A DNA stretch of 64,000 bases. It comes from Limonium bicolor (lineage: Eukaryota; Streptophyta; Magnoliopsida; Caryophyllales; Plumbaginaceae). Positions within the stretch are counted from its first letter, which is position 1. Every line of letters begins with the position of its first letter. The notes beneath the pieces are model-generated. The model saw only the letters and a list, made by a program, of their open reading frames with translations, made no database searches and was not told the origin of the DNA. Below are positions 44,501 through 56,115 of the stretch, piece by piece. The position numbers were made by a program, and so were the translations under genes. Where the stretch lies: NCBI GenBank assembly GCA_023374045.1, contig CM041779.1, positions 269,152,131 through 269,216,130 of the forward strand. Direction: 5' to 3'.

Positions 44501-47179
44501 GCCTAGGCGGCAATATATAATAGTTTTGTATAAAAACTATAGGTTATAAATTAAAGGAAATAAAAATATCATATCAAATGATATTAGTATTTTGGTACAA
44601 CATTACATAATGTTTTGTGGTCAAAATAGAATATAAATGAATTCAAGGGCCGTACCGAATTAATAGGAGTTGGAAAATGAATTTTAGACTAAGGTCTATA
44701 ATGCTATAAATGTTATAACAATTATATGGGTTAGATGGAATTAATATAAGTAAGGATATTCACATCAAAGAATGTGACAAACTATAAATAAATGGGATTT
44801 ATAAACTAAGGTGTTTATGGAATAAACCTTAGGAGTTGTAATTATACAACATAAAATGTTACATAATATTAGGATAATAATCTTAATATAAGTGGTATAA
44901 TATAATACAGTTAATGGGAATAATCATCTAATAAAAGATGATAAAATGTAACATAAAATATAAGAGTTTATGAAACTCATGAGAATTACCTACGTGGTAA
45001 AAATATATACATACACAAGAATAATGTATGTAAGGTGGATATATATATTTTGGTTGGAAACCATATGATTTAATGGTGGTGGTTATTTTAAAAAAAATAT
45101 AGTACGAACTATAAGTTATGAATTTTTGGATGCAAATATTATTTGCTAAAGATAAATGGATCATACAATACATTGTATTATAGTGGATGGTGGGAGAATG
45201 ATACAATATAATAAGTGATACAATACAAAAATAATAATATAATACAATCATGCATGCATACATGCAACCATAGGTTATGTACCTAAACTAGATGGTGGAT
45301 AAGATTAAAAGAAATGTAACGAATTAAACTTAACAGTTGAAATGTTTTGACGTACGCGTTTTAAGTAACAAAGCCGACTGTTTTAGAGAAACCTGTAACA
45401 AACAACTGTAGAAAACAGGGGTGAACTGTCGGGGTTACTTATTATTCGGAAACACCGGATGTAGTTAGTCATGGAGACTGACTTATAGTTTTAATACCGT
45501 TTAGATTATACTTCTGACAAGGACGCTTGACAAGCTAGCAGACTACACGGAGCATAGGATCTTGCTGATTCATACTCCACCGTAATACGATCAGGGTGAA
45601 CGGTATGTAAAGGTGTTTGATCCGAGTTGTCCTAAGGTTGCTCCTTGGGCTCGGATTTGGTTGATATAACTTGCATGTTGTTATGTGTCTCTGATTGTCT
45701 CCGAGGGCTTCCTCAGTTCAGACTTCTGTGTGATCTGTGATAAGATTGTTTGTCTGAATGTGATAATTAATATGCTGAATTGTATATTTATAGCTGCTTA
45801 TTATTTACTGTTGTTGAGTTAACAGTATTGGTTCGTATATATGAACCTATATATATAAAACGAACTACAGGCTATGGTGCTATCTTATATGAAATATAAG
45901 GAACGTCAGTAAAACGTTGTAGCACTAGGATAATAACATATATATATATATTATCCGAGACTTTTATACGGAGCATTGGCCTTTCTATACGCCGCTCTCG
46001 TATCTAACACTGGATCCCGAGTTTACAGACTCTGGATTGGACTAATGACCTTAGTCCGCTGTGTTAGAAAATTTGGTAATGCGATGCGATGGTATAATTA
46101 ATTAATTAATGGAATGGAAGCAAAGCCAAGAGGATGTGGCTCTTGGTGCGCACTGTGATCACAAAAACGATACCAGGATGTCCGCGTACGGGTCCGTAAG
46201 TATCAAGTAAATTTCCCGTGAGCTAGAATGGCTCGTTGGTCGGAGACTCTACCGTTGGAGTGGCTACTGCCGTGGGTGACCCGCCATAATATATGGGTAA
46301 CTAGAGACATGTCGTTTTAACGAGACATTGTCACTAGGTATAACTGAACAACTAAAACAATTGAGACTTATACAGTGGCAAACAATACCATGGACGAGAC
46401 TTAATACTTGTTTATTATTCTCGTTGTTTCGCTTTGTTGTTCATTGGTTATACTTGTGGTTATTTTATTGTGTGTTGATGGTTGAATGGAGCCTACAAGG
46501 CTAAGGTAAACTAAATATGAAAACTGTACATTATATTGTTATTGTTCGATACGTTCGATATATAATTGTGGACTGTGTTATTAAATGATTGTGGATTGGA
46601 TGGATGGTTGAATATCTATGAATATTTGGATGGATGAATATGTGTATTATACATGTTTATTACAGTATTGTTATAACTGTAAAATGGTAAAGCATGAAAC
46701 CGACCTAGTAATAAGATGGTTAAAACGACAAGTGACCATTAGGGTCCAGGCCCGGCATACTCAGCGTCTATCGCTGATACTACACCATTTCAGGTTGTTG
46801 ATCATTGTTGAAGCTGAAGAGCAGGAACAGGGTAATTGGAGTTTTGCTTTTGTTACCACACATGGAGATGTTGTATAGCAATGAAGATGGTGAATTGTAT
46901 TATGGAAAGGTTGTGTATTCAGGATTGGGTAGACGCTCACTTGTCGATGTTTATGGTTTATGGACTTAGTATGATGTATAGGAATTTCTCGTTATCACTG
47001 CGGTTAGCAGTTTGTTTATTTTGGAAGTTGGATGTAGTTTGGCTACGTTGCTCGCATGGGCGAGTAATGGCCGGTGACACCCGAGTGAGTTTTGTAATTG
47101 TTGGTTATTTTCCGCTGTGAGACGTTTTATTTATTGCTACGTGAGAGATTATATCGTGATTATGGAGAGGGGTGTTACA
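41596..47179 (+). repeat. 3' LTR of element B (5.58 kb)
   Basis: Collinear with 31430-37004 from TGAAATACCCC to GGGGTGTTACA, with only scattered differences. Followed by GGTAG, the right target duplication (47180-47184). Confidence 0.93.
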
Positions 47180-47614
47180 GGTAGAGCCTTTTTGCTTTTG
47201 CATTGCTTCGGGTTAGCATTGCGTAGTACGTATGTATTGTAATTGTATTTTGTTGGCACACGTAGTGCTAATTGTATTTTATTGGCACAACTAGTGCTAG
47301 TAGTATTCGGTATGTAGTACGATGAGTATGGTATGTATGTAATGAGTAATGCTTTTGTGTTGTACGGTATATGACACGAATGACAATGTGAAGTGTATTG
47401 TGGAATGTGTGAATTGGATGGTGTATTGTGTATGGCAATTGAACTGAGTATGGTGTATGGTATTTGAATTGTGTATGCTGGTAGTGTAAGAATTGTGAAC
47501 ACCTTGTAAGGTGGTAGTAGAACGTATTGTGGCAATTGGCTTGCCAAGTGAGTAGAAACGGTAAACCGTAACCTTGAGCAACTTTGAGGGCAAAGTTTCT
47601 TAAGGGGGGTAGAT
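47180..47614 (+). other. internal 3' remainder of element A after the B insertion
   Basis: Starts GGTAGAGCC, continuing A's sequence interrupted at 31429. Composed of GTATG/ATTG-rich low-complexity DNA. It ends with the purine tract TTCTTAAGGGGGGTAGAT directly before the 3' LTR. No coding sequence. Confidence 0.85.
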
Positions 47615-50411
47615 TGAAATACCCCGTAATTAAAAACAGTGATTAATTAGGCTAATTATATTTTTAAAAGCTTAATTACACTTAAATAAATATGAGGGAA
47701 CAAATCCTGAAGAAAACGGACCTTTAAAATGGGTAGTATGTGTATATGTGCAGGAATTTTAATGTGTGTAGTGGAGTTGAATTGTGTGTATAGTGTATTG
47801 AATAAACAGGTGGTGAATGAGCAATTTGGGAACTGAAATAGTATGTGGGCAAAGCTAAAAATATAGGGGAGACTATGTCAAATTTTGTGTAAGAATGAGA
47901 GGACTTAAGTTGTTTAAGAGGAGGAAGTATTTGGAGAGTTTAAAAGGAGTGTTTAGTAGCTTGTAACAAAGTTGAATATGAGTTTGTAAATGGGATGGAA
48001 TTAGGTTGTGAGTTAATGTATTTAAGATGCTAAGGGTGGCATTGGATGAGGGAGTATTGGAGGATAAGTGTTGAGGGAAAAATCTGTAGCATAATGGACG
48101 AAACAAAATTTGTAGCATTAGTGTGAGGAACTAGTATAAGTGTTGAAAGGAAATGAGGAAAAATGTGTAAGTGAATGTAAGGATTGAGTAGTAAGTTTGG
48201 TGGATGAACCAAGGTGATTTAGAGGGTTTAATTAGTGCTAAATCATGTGGGGAAGTATTGGTAAAGATTGGGGAAGCAATGGGCAAAGAAAACACCCAAA
48301 AACAGATTTTAAAACTGAAGTACTGGGCCGGACCGGACTTGCGACCGGACTTGCAAGTTCGGTCGAGCCCAGATTTACAAAGACGGGAAACCTTCTGGAA
48401 TCGACCGACCTTGCGACCGAACTTGCAAGTTCGGTCGGACCAGAAATTTCTCCCTTCAGAAACCTTCTGGAATGGACCGAACTTGCGACCGGACTTGCAA
48501 GTTCGGTCGGCCAGAAAAATTCCCGTAATGCAAGCTACTGGAATGGACCGACCTTGCGACCGGACTTGCAAGGTCGGTCAGGCTAAAATTCTCACGAAGG
48601 AAACTTACTAGAATGGACCGACCTTGGGACCAAACTTGCAAGGTCGGTCGGCCCTGGAATTTTCACACGATGTAGCCTACTGACTTGGACCGAACTTGCG
48701 ACCGGACTTGCAAGTTCAGTTGAGTCAAATAAAAAAAAATTGTTTTATTATATGATTATAGTAATCATGTATGTATATATATATGCCTCTACACATATAT
48801 GCATATGTATGTAGTAATACACCATTAATGAAGTAGTAATGGTAAGAAAGTAAGTAAATGAGTAAGGAATCAAGTTTAAGATGTAGTAAGGAAAAGAATG
48901 GTTTTATAACCAAGTATGAATGTAAAGGAGTAGTAAGTATACATTAGGAGTATTAATGGGAGAGTAAGTTGGATCATTGATCATACAACCTCATGTATGT
49001 ATAGGAATCAAATAGTTGAGCTCCAAAGGAACCGGTAGTACGAATACGACGGTGAACGGTATGATTTCTTCATGCCCTGTATCCTAACTTGGTTACCCCG
49101 ATTTGTGTGCTTATGTGATCACCAATAAGATAAATGCACGAATCGGACTTTTATTGCACTTAATTGTGTTTGAATTATATTGTTCTTGTTGTATCTTCTT
49201 GAACAAATAGTTTGTATATTTCATGAAATGTATGAATGAGAATGAAGTGTATGTGTAAGAATGAGTACTTGTGTATTGTATTGATGTATGGAAAGAAAGT
49301 ATGGACTTCTACTAATTCCTAACGATCTAACTCCTAACATGAGTAATGAGTAAAATGGAATGAGTAGAAACCCGATATAGTTTCGGCCACGCGTGAGGAT
49401 AAGGAAACACAAGAGGTTGGATCCGAATCCTGGCTATAATCTTTTCCATGGACCAATTCCCTTGAATGGGTAGCATCCTGGATTAGTGGGCCACCCTAAA
49501 GCCCGGTGGTGGGATGTAGTAATCCCTGCCCGGAGGTCATACCGACTTAACTGGAAGTAAAGTATGTAAGAAGTAAGTATTGTATGTGTATTGGTCTTGA
49601 CTACTGTAAGTCATCGACCCGGAGTAAAAGAGTATTGAACACCCGATTAACCCGGCTGTGTAATGAGGCTAACAAGACCTTTGTATGTATTGGAGAATTG
49701 TATCTCCGTAATGCGGTGAGTATGGGTAAGTATGAACGGTTGACTTGAATTGTCTTCCTTGTATGTATTGTATGTATGTATGCCTTGTGAAATGAATGTA
49801 TTGAATTGTATTGTATAAAGCATGTATGTATGTATGAATGAAACGAACCGCATGTACTCGACCAATTAGTTGGCGTACCCTCGCTAGCACACGGGGTATG
49901 CGGTTATCATATGCAGCGTAAGCTGACCCCCTAGGGGGAATGTTTTTACTCCACAGGTACCCGCGAGGCGTGAAGGTAGAGTAAGGACCGGATGTAATCC
50001 TTTTTGGTATAGTTAGTAGGTTTGGATGGTGTACCGAGTTGTACCCGGCTAAGGCCATTTTGTGTAGCCGGTGTACCATGTGGTACACCTTTTTGGATAA
50101 GGAATTCATTATTGGATAGTAAAGAGCAGTTGTATAAACTCTTAATTTTTGGGGAGTAGCATTGGATTGTAATTCGTATATTTGGATACTCGGTAATCAA
50201 ATGTAAGTAAGTATTTGGTATTGTAAGTAAGTAGTATGTATTCAATTATTCTAATCGTCAGACCGATACGTAAGTAGTAGTAGCCTTGTTAACCTTGGAT
50301 GGTTAACGGCGTTGTATCGCCCACCGAAAGTAAGTAAGTATTCCGCTGCGAGTAAGGTAGTTATGGGAATAATCAGAGGATAATGGAAGGATTAGCGGTA
50401 GGGGTGTTACA
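47615..50411 (+). repeat. 3' LTR of element A (2.8 kb)
   Basis: Starts TGAAATACCCCGTAATT and ends TAGGGGTGTTACA. Collinear with 22608-25224 except for 47733-48445, which differs from the 5' LTR. It carries six hairpin repeats instead of four. Confidence 0.9.
48333..48719 (+). repeat. ~71-bp tandem repeat with hairpins, 6 copies (3' LTR of A)
   Basis: Stem-loop units at 48333-48362, 48405-48434, 48477-48506, 48548-48577, 48618-48647 and 48690-48719. Copies 3 and 4 are perfect type 1 and type 2 stems. Copies 1, 5 and 6 have single mismatches. Copy 2 carries an alternative perfect palindrome, ACCGAACTTGCAAGTTCGGT. Confidence 0.88.
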
Positions 50412-51294
50412 GAACCCAAAATTTGACAGAGAGTTAATAAGGTCGTGGAGAGTTGGAAAAGTAGAGTTGTAACCTGTTTTACCTTCGAATTCAAGAGGAT
50501 TCTTCACGTCGGGATTCTTCGGAGGCTCCGATGGTGCCGATTCCGGATTGAGTTCGACCCGAGCTTCTGGTTGTTGATTGTTGAAGGTGTTCTTCACGTT
50601 TTGGAGGTGGTTTGGTTGATGTTTGATGATTGTTGATGTGTTGGGAGTTGAAAAATGTATTTAGATGGTGATTTCGGGGGATTTTTGATGTGATTTTGGT
50701 GCTTGGGTGTGTAAAAACGTGAGGAGAATGAGACGGCTGCCTTATTTGAGAGTCTAAGGTTCTTGAGGTTCTGATTTGATCATGGGATAAGGTTCCTTAT
50801 ATAGGCTTCCTTAAAGATAGAAAAATCCGGTAAAAACCGAGATTTACCGATGTTTTAGCTCAAGGGCTCCCAAAAGGAATTTGATTATAGAATTTACACA
50901 TGGGTAAAGGATGATATTTCTGATTTTTCTAAAGTGGAATCGAATTTTTTGGATATTGGAATATTTTTAAATTCAATTTCTCGTCAGATCCAATCAGAAA
51001 TTGCTAGAAAATTATTGGAAATTAGAAAAATCAAAATTCCAACGCCATTATGCTTCAAATGTCATCCTCTATCATGGGTTAAAATTTCAAAGCATTTTGA
51101 ATTGATTTGACCCTTATTTGGAGGAGAGAGAAAGCCTATAGGGGGCTTAGGAGCCTTGAAAAATTACAAAAGTGCCCCTGGAGATGACTAAGCTGTCCCT
51201 AGTACTCTGAAATGTGCCGATCGAACCGGGAACCCTAACTACTAGCCAATTAGTAGAGACCCTCTTCCGGGGGGTTAAAATTTTGGGTATAACA
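50412..51294 (-). repeat. 3' LTR of element C, truncated by element A
   Basis: Nearly identical to 58687-59572. On the minus strand it begins TGTTATACCCAAAATTTT and breaks off exactly where the 3' LTR of element A ends (50411). The ORFs shared by both copies are not convincing genes. Confidence 0.88.
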
Positions 51295-51306
51295 GATTGC
51301 CCCCCG
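51295..51306 (-). other. polypurine tract of element C
   Basis: Minus-strand GACGGGGGGCAATC directly before the LTR start TGTTATACCC. It fixes the element's orientation. Confidence 0.75.
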
Positions 51307-51399
51307 TCAACTAGACTTTGTAATGGAAATGAAAAGGTTAGTTGATGATTGAGCGATACCCCAAAATTTTGGATCTTAAAAGACCCCGTGTGCCGCTCG

Positions 51400-51600
51400 A
51401 AATCTAGAGGGTTGTATCGAGCTATTCGAAGGCGCCAACTACCTAAAGAGGAAGGAAATGTTGTTGAACTATTCGAAGGCGCCAACTACCTGAAATGATG
51501 ATATGCTGACGAGCTATTCTAAGGCGCCGACTACCTAAAGTGATGAAAATAATGTCAAGCTATTCTAAGGCGTTGACTACCTAAAATGAAATGATGATAA
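51400..51600. repeat. ~46-bp tandem repeat, 4 copies
   Basis: CTATTC(G/T)AAGGCG followed by CC(A/G)ACTACCT recurs at 51422, 51469, 51514 and 51560. It lies within element C's internal region. Confidence 0.88.
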
Positions 51601-51819
51601 TGTCAAACTAGACCGGGCATCTAAGGTGTCGGGGTCCTAAAAATGAAAAGAGATGTAACGAGATTGATGTGATGTGTGCCTAAATTGATAAATGTAAAGT
51701 AGGACCTATGGGTGCCTAAGTGGAATGGTAGGAAATTAGGTTCATGACGAGCCTGAGGTTGAGTTCATCTATTCTGGTGAGTTCTGCTGTTCTGGTGAGT
51801 TCTGCTGTTCTGGTGAGTC

Positions 51820-52170
51820 TGAATCTCTGGCTGAGAATCCGTATCCCTGTATCTTTGGCTGAGAATCTGTATCTCTGAAGAGTTTGTATCTTGAGAATCT
51901 GTATCCCTGAAGAATCTGTACCTTTGGCTGAGAATCTGTATCCCTGAAGAATCGGTACCTTCGGTTGAGAATCTGTATCCTTGAAGAATCTGTACCTTCG
52001 GTTGAGAATCTGTATCCCTGAAGAATCTGTACCTTCGGTTGAGAATCTGTATCCCTGAAGAATCTGTACCTTCGGTTGAGAATCTGTATCCCTGAAGAAT
52101 CTGTACCTTCGGTTGAGAATCTATATCCCTGAAGAATCTGTACCTTCGGTTGAGAATCTGTATCCCTGAT
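51820..52170. repeat. 37-bp tandem repeat, about 7 copies
   Basis: GAATCTGTACCTTCGGTTGA alternating with GAATCTGTATCCCTGAA. The period is 37 bp (for example 52023 to 52060). Because 37 is not a multiple of three, its open frame cycles through three translations and is not a gene. The left part (51820-51920) is more diverged. Confidence 0.9.
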
Positions 52171-52625
52171 TTGCGATGAGAAATCTCGTATGGATAGGCG
52201 CAAGGTGAATTTTATGCAAATGATCATGAAAGTTGATTATGAAAGTGCCAAACATGGCAATGATGATGTTTATGAAACCGAAGTGTTTGAAGGAAAATTG
52301 TGCAGGACAAGAAATTGCTGAAAAAGGTGCTAAGCGTGGCAATGTTTAAAGGAAGATTCTGTTTACTGAAAAGGAAAGTGAAATTATCATTTCCAGACTA
52401 TAGGCTTCAGACTTGTTTTTTTGTTATCTCCTAATAGATGAACATGCCATCGGTGGGGTATGGTGTATGATGTGAGGGTAGGGGCTTATGTGGGCTTGTG
52501 TAGTGGTGGTGTGGAGGTGAGGTCTTATTTGGGCCTGTGTGGTGTATGATGTGAAAGTAAGGACTTATGCGAGCCTGTGGTGGGATGGTGGTGCTCAAGC
52601 TTTGGGTTTCAATTGGTGTTGTCAT

Positions 52626-52651
52626 GGCAATTGTTGGAACCAACAATTGCC
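52626..52651. other. perfect 12-bp stem hairpin
   Basis: GGCAATTGTTGG, loop AA, CCAACAATTGCC. It overlaps ATTGCCCCCAGTATT, whose minus strand is a PPT-like AATACTGGGGGCAAT. Confidence 0.9.
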
Positions 52652-52691
52652 CCCAGTATTTTTTCCTTAAGACAATCTGAGCTAGAGTTCA

Positions 52692-52720
52692 GGGCAATCG
52701 ATCGGAACGATCGATTGCCC
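52692..52720. other. perfect 13-bp stem hairpin
   Basis: GGGCAATCGATCG, loop GAA, CGATCGATTGCCC, followed by the same CCAGTATTTT context as the hairpin 66 bp to the left, but with a different stem sequence. Confidence 0.92.
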
Positions 52721-52729
52721 CCAGTATTT

Positions 52730-54265
52730 TCCTTTGATTAAACGTGCGAACGAGTCTCGTCCTCACAGGGTCAAGGCTTATGTTTTGATGTGGTGCTTCC
52801 TAACCTACACTCGGCGTGTTTGGTGCTTACACTCGTTCCTCACCTACGGTCACAACTTCTAGACCATTGAATTCGATATTTGATGGATTTACGCATTTGA
52901 TCTGTTACTTTCACGTGATTGGACACACAACTATCAAGTCGGAAGTCTTTAAAGCTTATAACGTGGCCATGGGGTGTGATGAAGGACAACGGGACCATGG
53001 AGGGATATTTGAGGTATGTGGAGCTTAAGTGGGTGACCAAAGCTACAACTTGCGTCTTCTCACGGATTCATCTTCCTTGTCTTGAAGTCGTCTGGCTGCT
53101 TCGTGTTGACGTTGTTTTCGAGCTTATGGACTTGGACTTTTGAAGTTGTCCATTACACCATTTCTCTTTTTGTCATTTGGATTTCTTCGAGACACTTTGG
53201 GTTTGCCTTGTTGTTTTATCCTTTCTTGACTTCGCCTTCGGGGTTCTTGTGTCTCCCGGTTTTGAGTTTTGAGAGCGGTTTTGATGTGAGCTCTTTGGAT
53301 CCTGTGTCACTTTGGGACCATTTGCGGATCACTTCGTCATGCTGATAGCGGCTTTGCTTCTCTGGACTGATGAAAACGTTATCTGAGAGTCAGGCTCCTC
53401 GCTTTCTTTGGTCACCGGGTTGGTTATTCATCACGGGCTGGCTTGTTTTGTGGAGCTTTGCAACATCGAGAAGGGATATATGAAAGGCTCAGCGGGGGTG
53501 CCTAGGGTTTAACATCAGTGTTCACAAGCTTTTGGCTATGTGGTGCTGCACCTAGGTGCTTCGTCATTCCTGATAGTTGTGTATCCATTCTTTGTTACTT
53601 TTCGCAGGTCTAAGAGTAAATTTACAAATTATCTCCTTCGGTCGGAGTTATGCCGTTTACCTCACCTTTGAATGTGGTCTCACCGGAGTCGTGTAAAAAT
53701 GACACGCTCGTTCACCCATGGTTTTTTCCACTCAAGACACTCTCACGAGATTTTCACTCGGAAACTCGTTCGCACATTTAAATAAAAGATAAAAGATGAC
53801 AAACTTAAACTTAGATTGCCCCCAGTATTGATTTTGGGGTTTGTGACAACAATTCGATAGATGTGGACCTTGAACCTCTTTGTGGGTTGTGAGTTGTGGT
53901 GTTTGGTTAGGCATGTTCAAATTTTCAGAAACAAAATGCAAATCTTTGTATTCCATTGCATAGTCAGAAAATGATTACCTCGTGATCCTTGAAAGACGTG
54001 AGTGCTCTTTTTTTAGTTTTTCGAATTAATGAATAATGCTTTGTACAAAAATCATGAAAATGGAACTATGTTTTATTTAACAAAAAGAATAATGTTGGAA
54101 ATTACAAACTCAGGAAAACTACCGAAAATGATCAAGGGAACTAACTACTACAAAAGTTGAAAGACAACTAATCAAGAAAAGAAATGCATTTAATGAGAAA
54201 AACACTAAAAAACAACATTCCTGATGATGCTTGGGCACGCGTGCTCTGCGCTCTCCACCATGTTC
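52730..54265. other. non-coding internal DNA of element C
   Basis: No frame with family resemblance on either strand. A third ATTGCCCCCAGTATT occurs at 53815-53829. Otherwise nothing recognised. Confidence 0.5.
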
Positions 54266-54913
54266 TTAGAATTGGAGCCCTTGGTCGATTAGATCCTGGA
54301 TTCTGTGTCGTAGGGCCCTGCAGTGGTCAATGTCGTGACCGGGCAGCTGATGGAAGTGACAAAATTGATTAAGATCCTTCCCCAAATGAGTAGTTCCTGG
54401 CCTCAGGGTGAGCGGTTGCATCAGATATCTTCCTCGAAGCTCTTCAAGTGCTTGTCTTGGTGTTCGACCGATGTCTGTAAACTCTCTCTGTCGAGAATTC
54501 CGTCGGGGTGGTTCTACTGTCCCAATGCTCCAACCAGGTCCTCTTGACTGTCGATCACTGTCTTCCTCATGTTGCCTGGTTCTCTTGCGGGTGCAGCTTT
54601 GGATGCAGGTTGCTACTCCCGGTTGCCTAATCACTTTCCTGAGTTCTGTAGCAATTTCTTTGACATTCCCCTCCGATCCTCGGACCCTAATGGAGCCAAC
54701 TTCAACGCAGTCATAAAGGGTGTTAAGAAGCCTGTCCACTAACTCATCCCGAGCTTGACGTTCGGACTCGAGGGAAAGAGCCTTTGCTTTCAACTCTTCG
54801 ATAACAACAACGTAGTTAGATTCCACGGCGTCCATGGCAGCACTATGCCTCTGCTCCATGGCATCAATGGTGGCCATGTGCTTTTGTTCCAAAATTGCGA
54901 GCTGGGCTTCCAT
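54266..54913 (-). CDS. element C Gag-like protein (215 aa)
   Basis: The N-terminus is a likely coiled coil (MEAQLAILEQKHMATIDAME, continuing Glu/Ala/Leu-rich to about residue 60). A basic region follows, and then a C-terminal zinc-knuckle-like motif FCHFHQLPGHDIDHCRALRH with the tail RIQDLIDQGLQF. This C-x2-H-x4-GH-x4-C pattern followed by an 'I..LI..G' tail is typical of Gag in Tat/Athila-type gypsy elements. 215 residues is short compared with a full Gag, so the capsid part may be missing. No protease follows. Intact frame. Confidence 0.7.
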   Translation of the reverse strand: MEAQLAILEQKHMATIDAMEQRHSAAMDAVESNYVVVIEELKAKALSLESERQARDELVDRLLNTLYDCVEVGSIRVRGSEGNVKEIATELRKVIRQPGVATCIQSCTRKRTRQHEEDSDRQSRGPGWSIGTVEPPRRNSRQREFTDIGRTPRQALEELRGRYLMQPLTLRPGTTHLGKDLNQFCHFHQLPGHDIDHCRALRHRIQDLIDQGLQF

Positions 54914-56094
54914 GTCGATTGGACCGCACTTAGGACTTGAGTTTACCTGTGTCCAAGGTGTCCATTACTAGCTAACAAAAGGAAGTGGGTTGAAAGATGA
55001 CGCTTCACAAGATAGATCGAAACAGACTAAGGCTGAAAGCAAGTGGGCCAGGATACCCAGAGAATGAGGTGTTTGGGCTGGAGTACCTTTCAGACTATGA
55101 ACTTGAACTTGGACTGAAATCTAAATAGATGGCCTTGATTGGGCCTGAGAGGCGACACCCCGAATAAGAAGTCTACCTAGTCTAGAATGAGCCCTTGGGC
55201 CGGAATGTGTTTGGGCCTGGGGTAAAGCTCATGGGCTGGAATGGTCCCTAGATCACAAATGGGCCTAACTTTCTTTGGGTCAGAGAAGATGATTGCTAAG
55301 TTGAAGAAGACTTTTTCAGGACCTGTGAGTTATTTCAAGTGCAGGTGGATTCTTTTTTATGGGCCTGGAACTAATTGGATAGTCTAAATTGGGCCAGAAG
55401 AGAAATCACCTAAGTCTAAGCTTTTGGGCTAAAGCCCGAATGACTCACATATTAAACCAAACAGGACCTCTAGGCCGCAAACAAACAGAGCCTCCAATTC
55501 GGGTTGGGCTAGGTTAATGTAGGAGAAGTTCCTATCAATCTCTAGGCTGGGTAATGGGCAGATCATACAAGCAAACAAGGCCCACACAAATTCAACATGT
55601 CCTCACTAAACGTTTAAATCAAACCGGGTATGGATCGATCCGGAGAGGTGCTTGGGGCATGGGCCCAGGTCACCACAAAGGAATAGGGCTTGCACACTAT
55701 TCTCTTTGGGCTTCCCCACTTTTTTTCACATCACCTGAAGGTGTGCGTCTACGGTCGGGTCTTTGATTGACCAAACAATGGGCTAGGTAAGGACACTACC
55801 AGGAAAACGCTTGGGGAAAAGGCCTAGGTATTAAGGGGATGTGGTTAGACGACATCCTCCTCTTTTCCCCGCTTATTCACAATCACCTTAAAGTGTGTGA
55901 GTCCCTGACAGGGGACCTAAAACGGGGATCCGGGGTTAAAATCGGTTTGCATGGACCCTCGCTCTCACATGGTGCAAAGGTGCAGAAATTAAAGTGCGCA
56001 CAAAAGTAAACAAACAAAGTAATAAAGCCATAAATAAACATTTTTGAGTTAAGCCCTCTTTCTTAAAATTAAACAAGTCAAAATTAAGAGTTTG
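54914..56094. other. 5' untranslated internal region of element C
   Basis: Between primer site and gag on the minus strand. Rich in TGGGCC/GGGCCT words on the plus strand. No ORF supported. Confidence 0.55.
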
Positions 56095-56112
56095 TCCCCA
56101 GCAGAGTCGCCA
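56095..56112 (-). other. primer-binding site of element C
   Basis: Minus-strand TGGCGACTCTGCTGGGGA, three bases inside the LTR end TCACA (56116). Of the TGGCG... type found in Tat/Athila-group elements, not the initiator-Met type used by A and B. The tRNA was not determined. Confidence 0.7.
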
Positions 56113-56115
56113 GTC

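Larger units (their letters stand above)
31430..47179 (+). mobile_element. element B: non-autonomous Tekay-related LTR retrotransposon
   Basis: 15.75 kb element bounded by two nearly identical LTRs of about 5.58 kb and by GGTAG duplications. The internal region is 37005-41595: primer-binding site, broken gag with three introns, then about 3 kb of non-coding DNA and a polypurine tract. No protease, RT or integrase. LTR termini (TGAAATACCCC...GGGGTGTTACA), primer site and PPT match element A, so it probably moved with enzymes supplied by A-like relatives. The two LTRs differ by scattered substitutions and small indels only, so the insertion is fairly young and younger than A. Confidence 0.93.

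Noticed and set aside
51769..52227. Long minus-strand frame with FRDTDSQPK-like repeats
   Set aside because: It is a 37-bp tandem repeat read in three cycling frames. No start context or family support.
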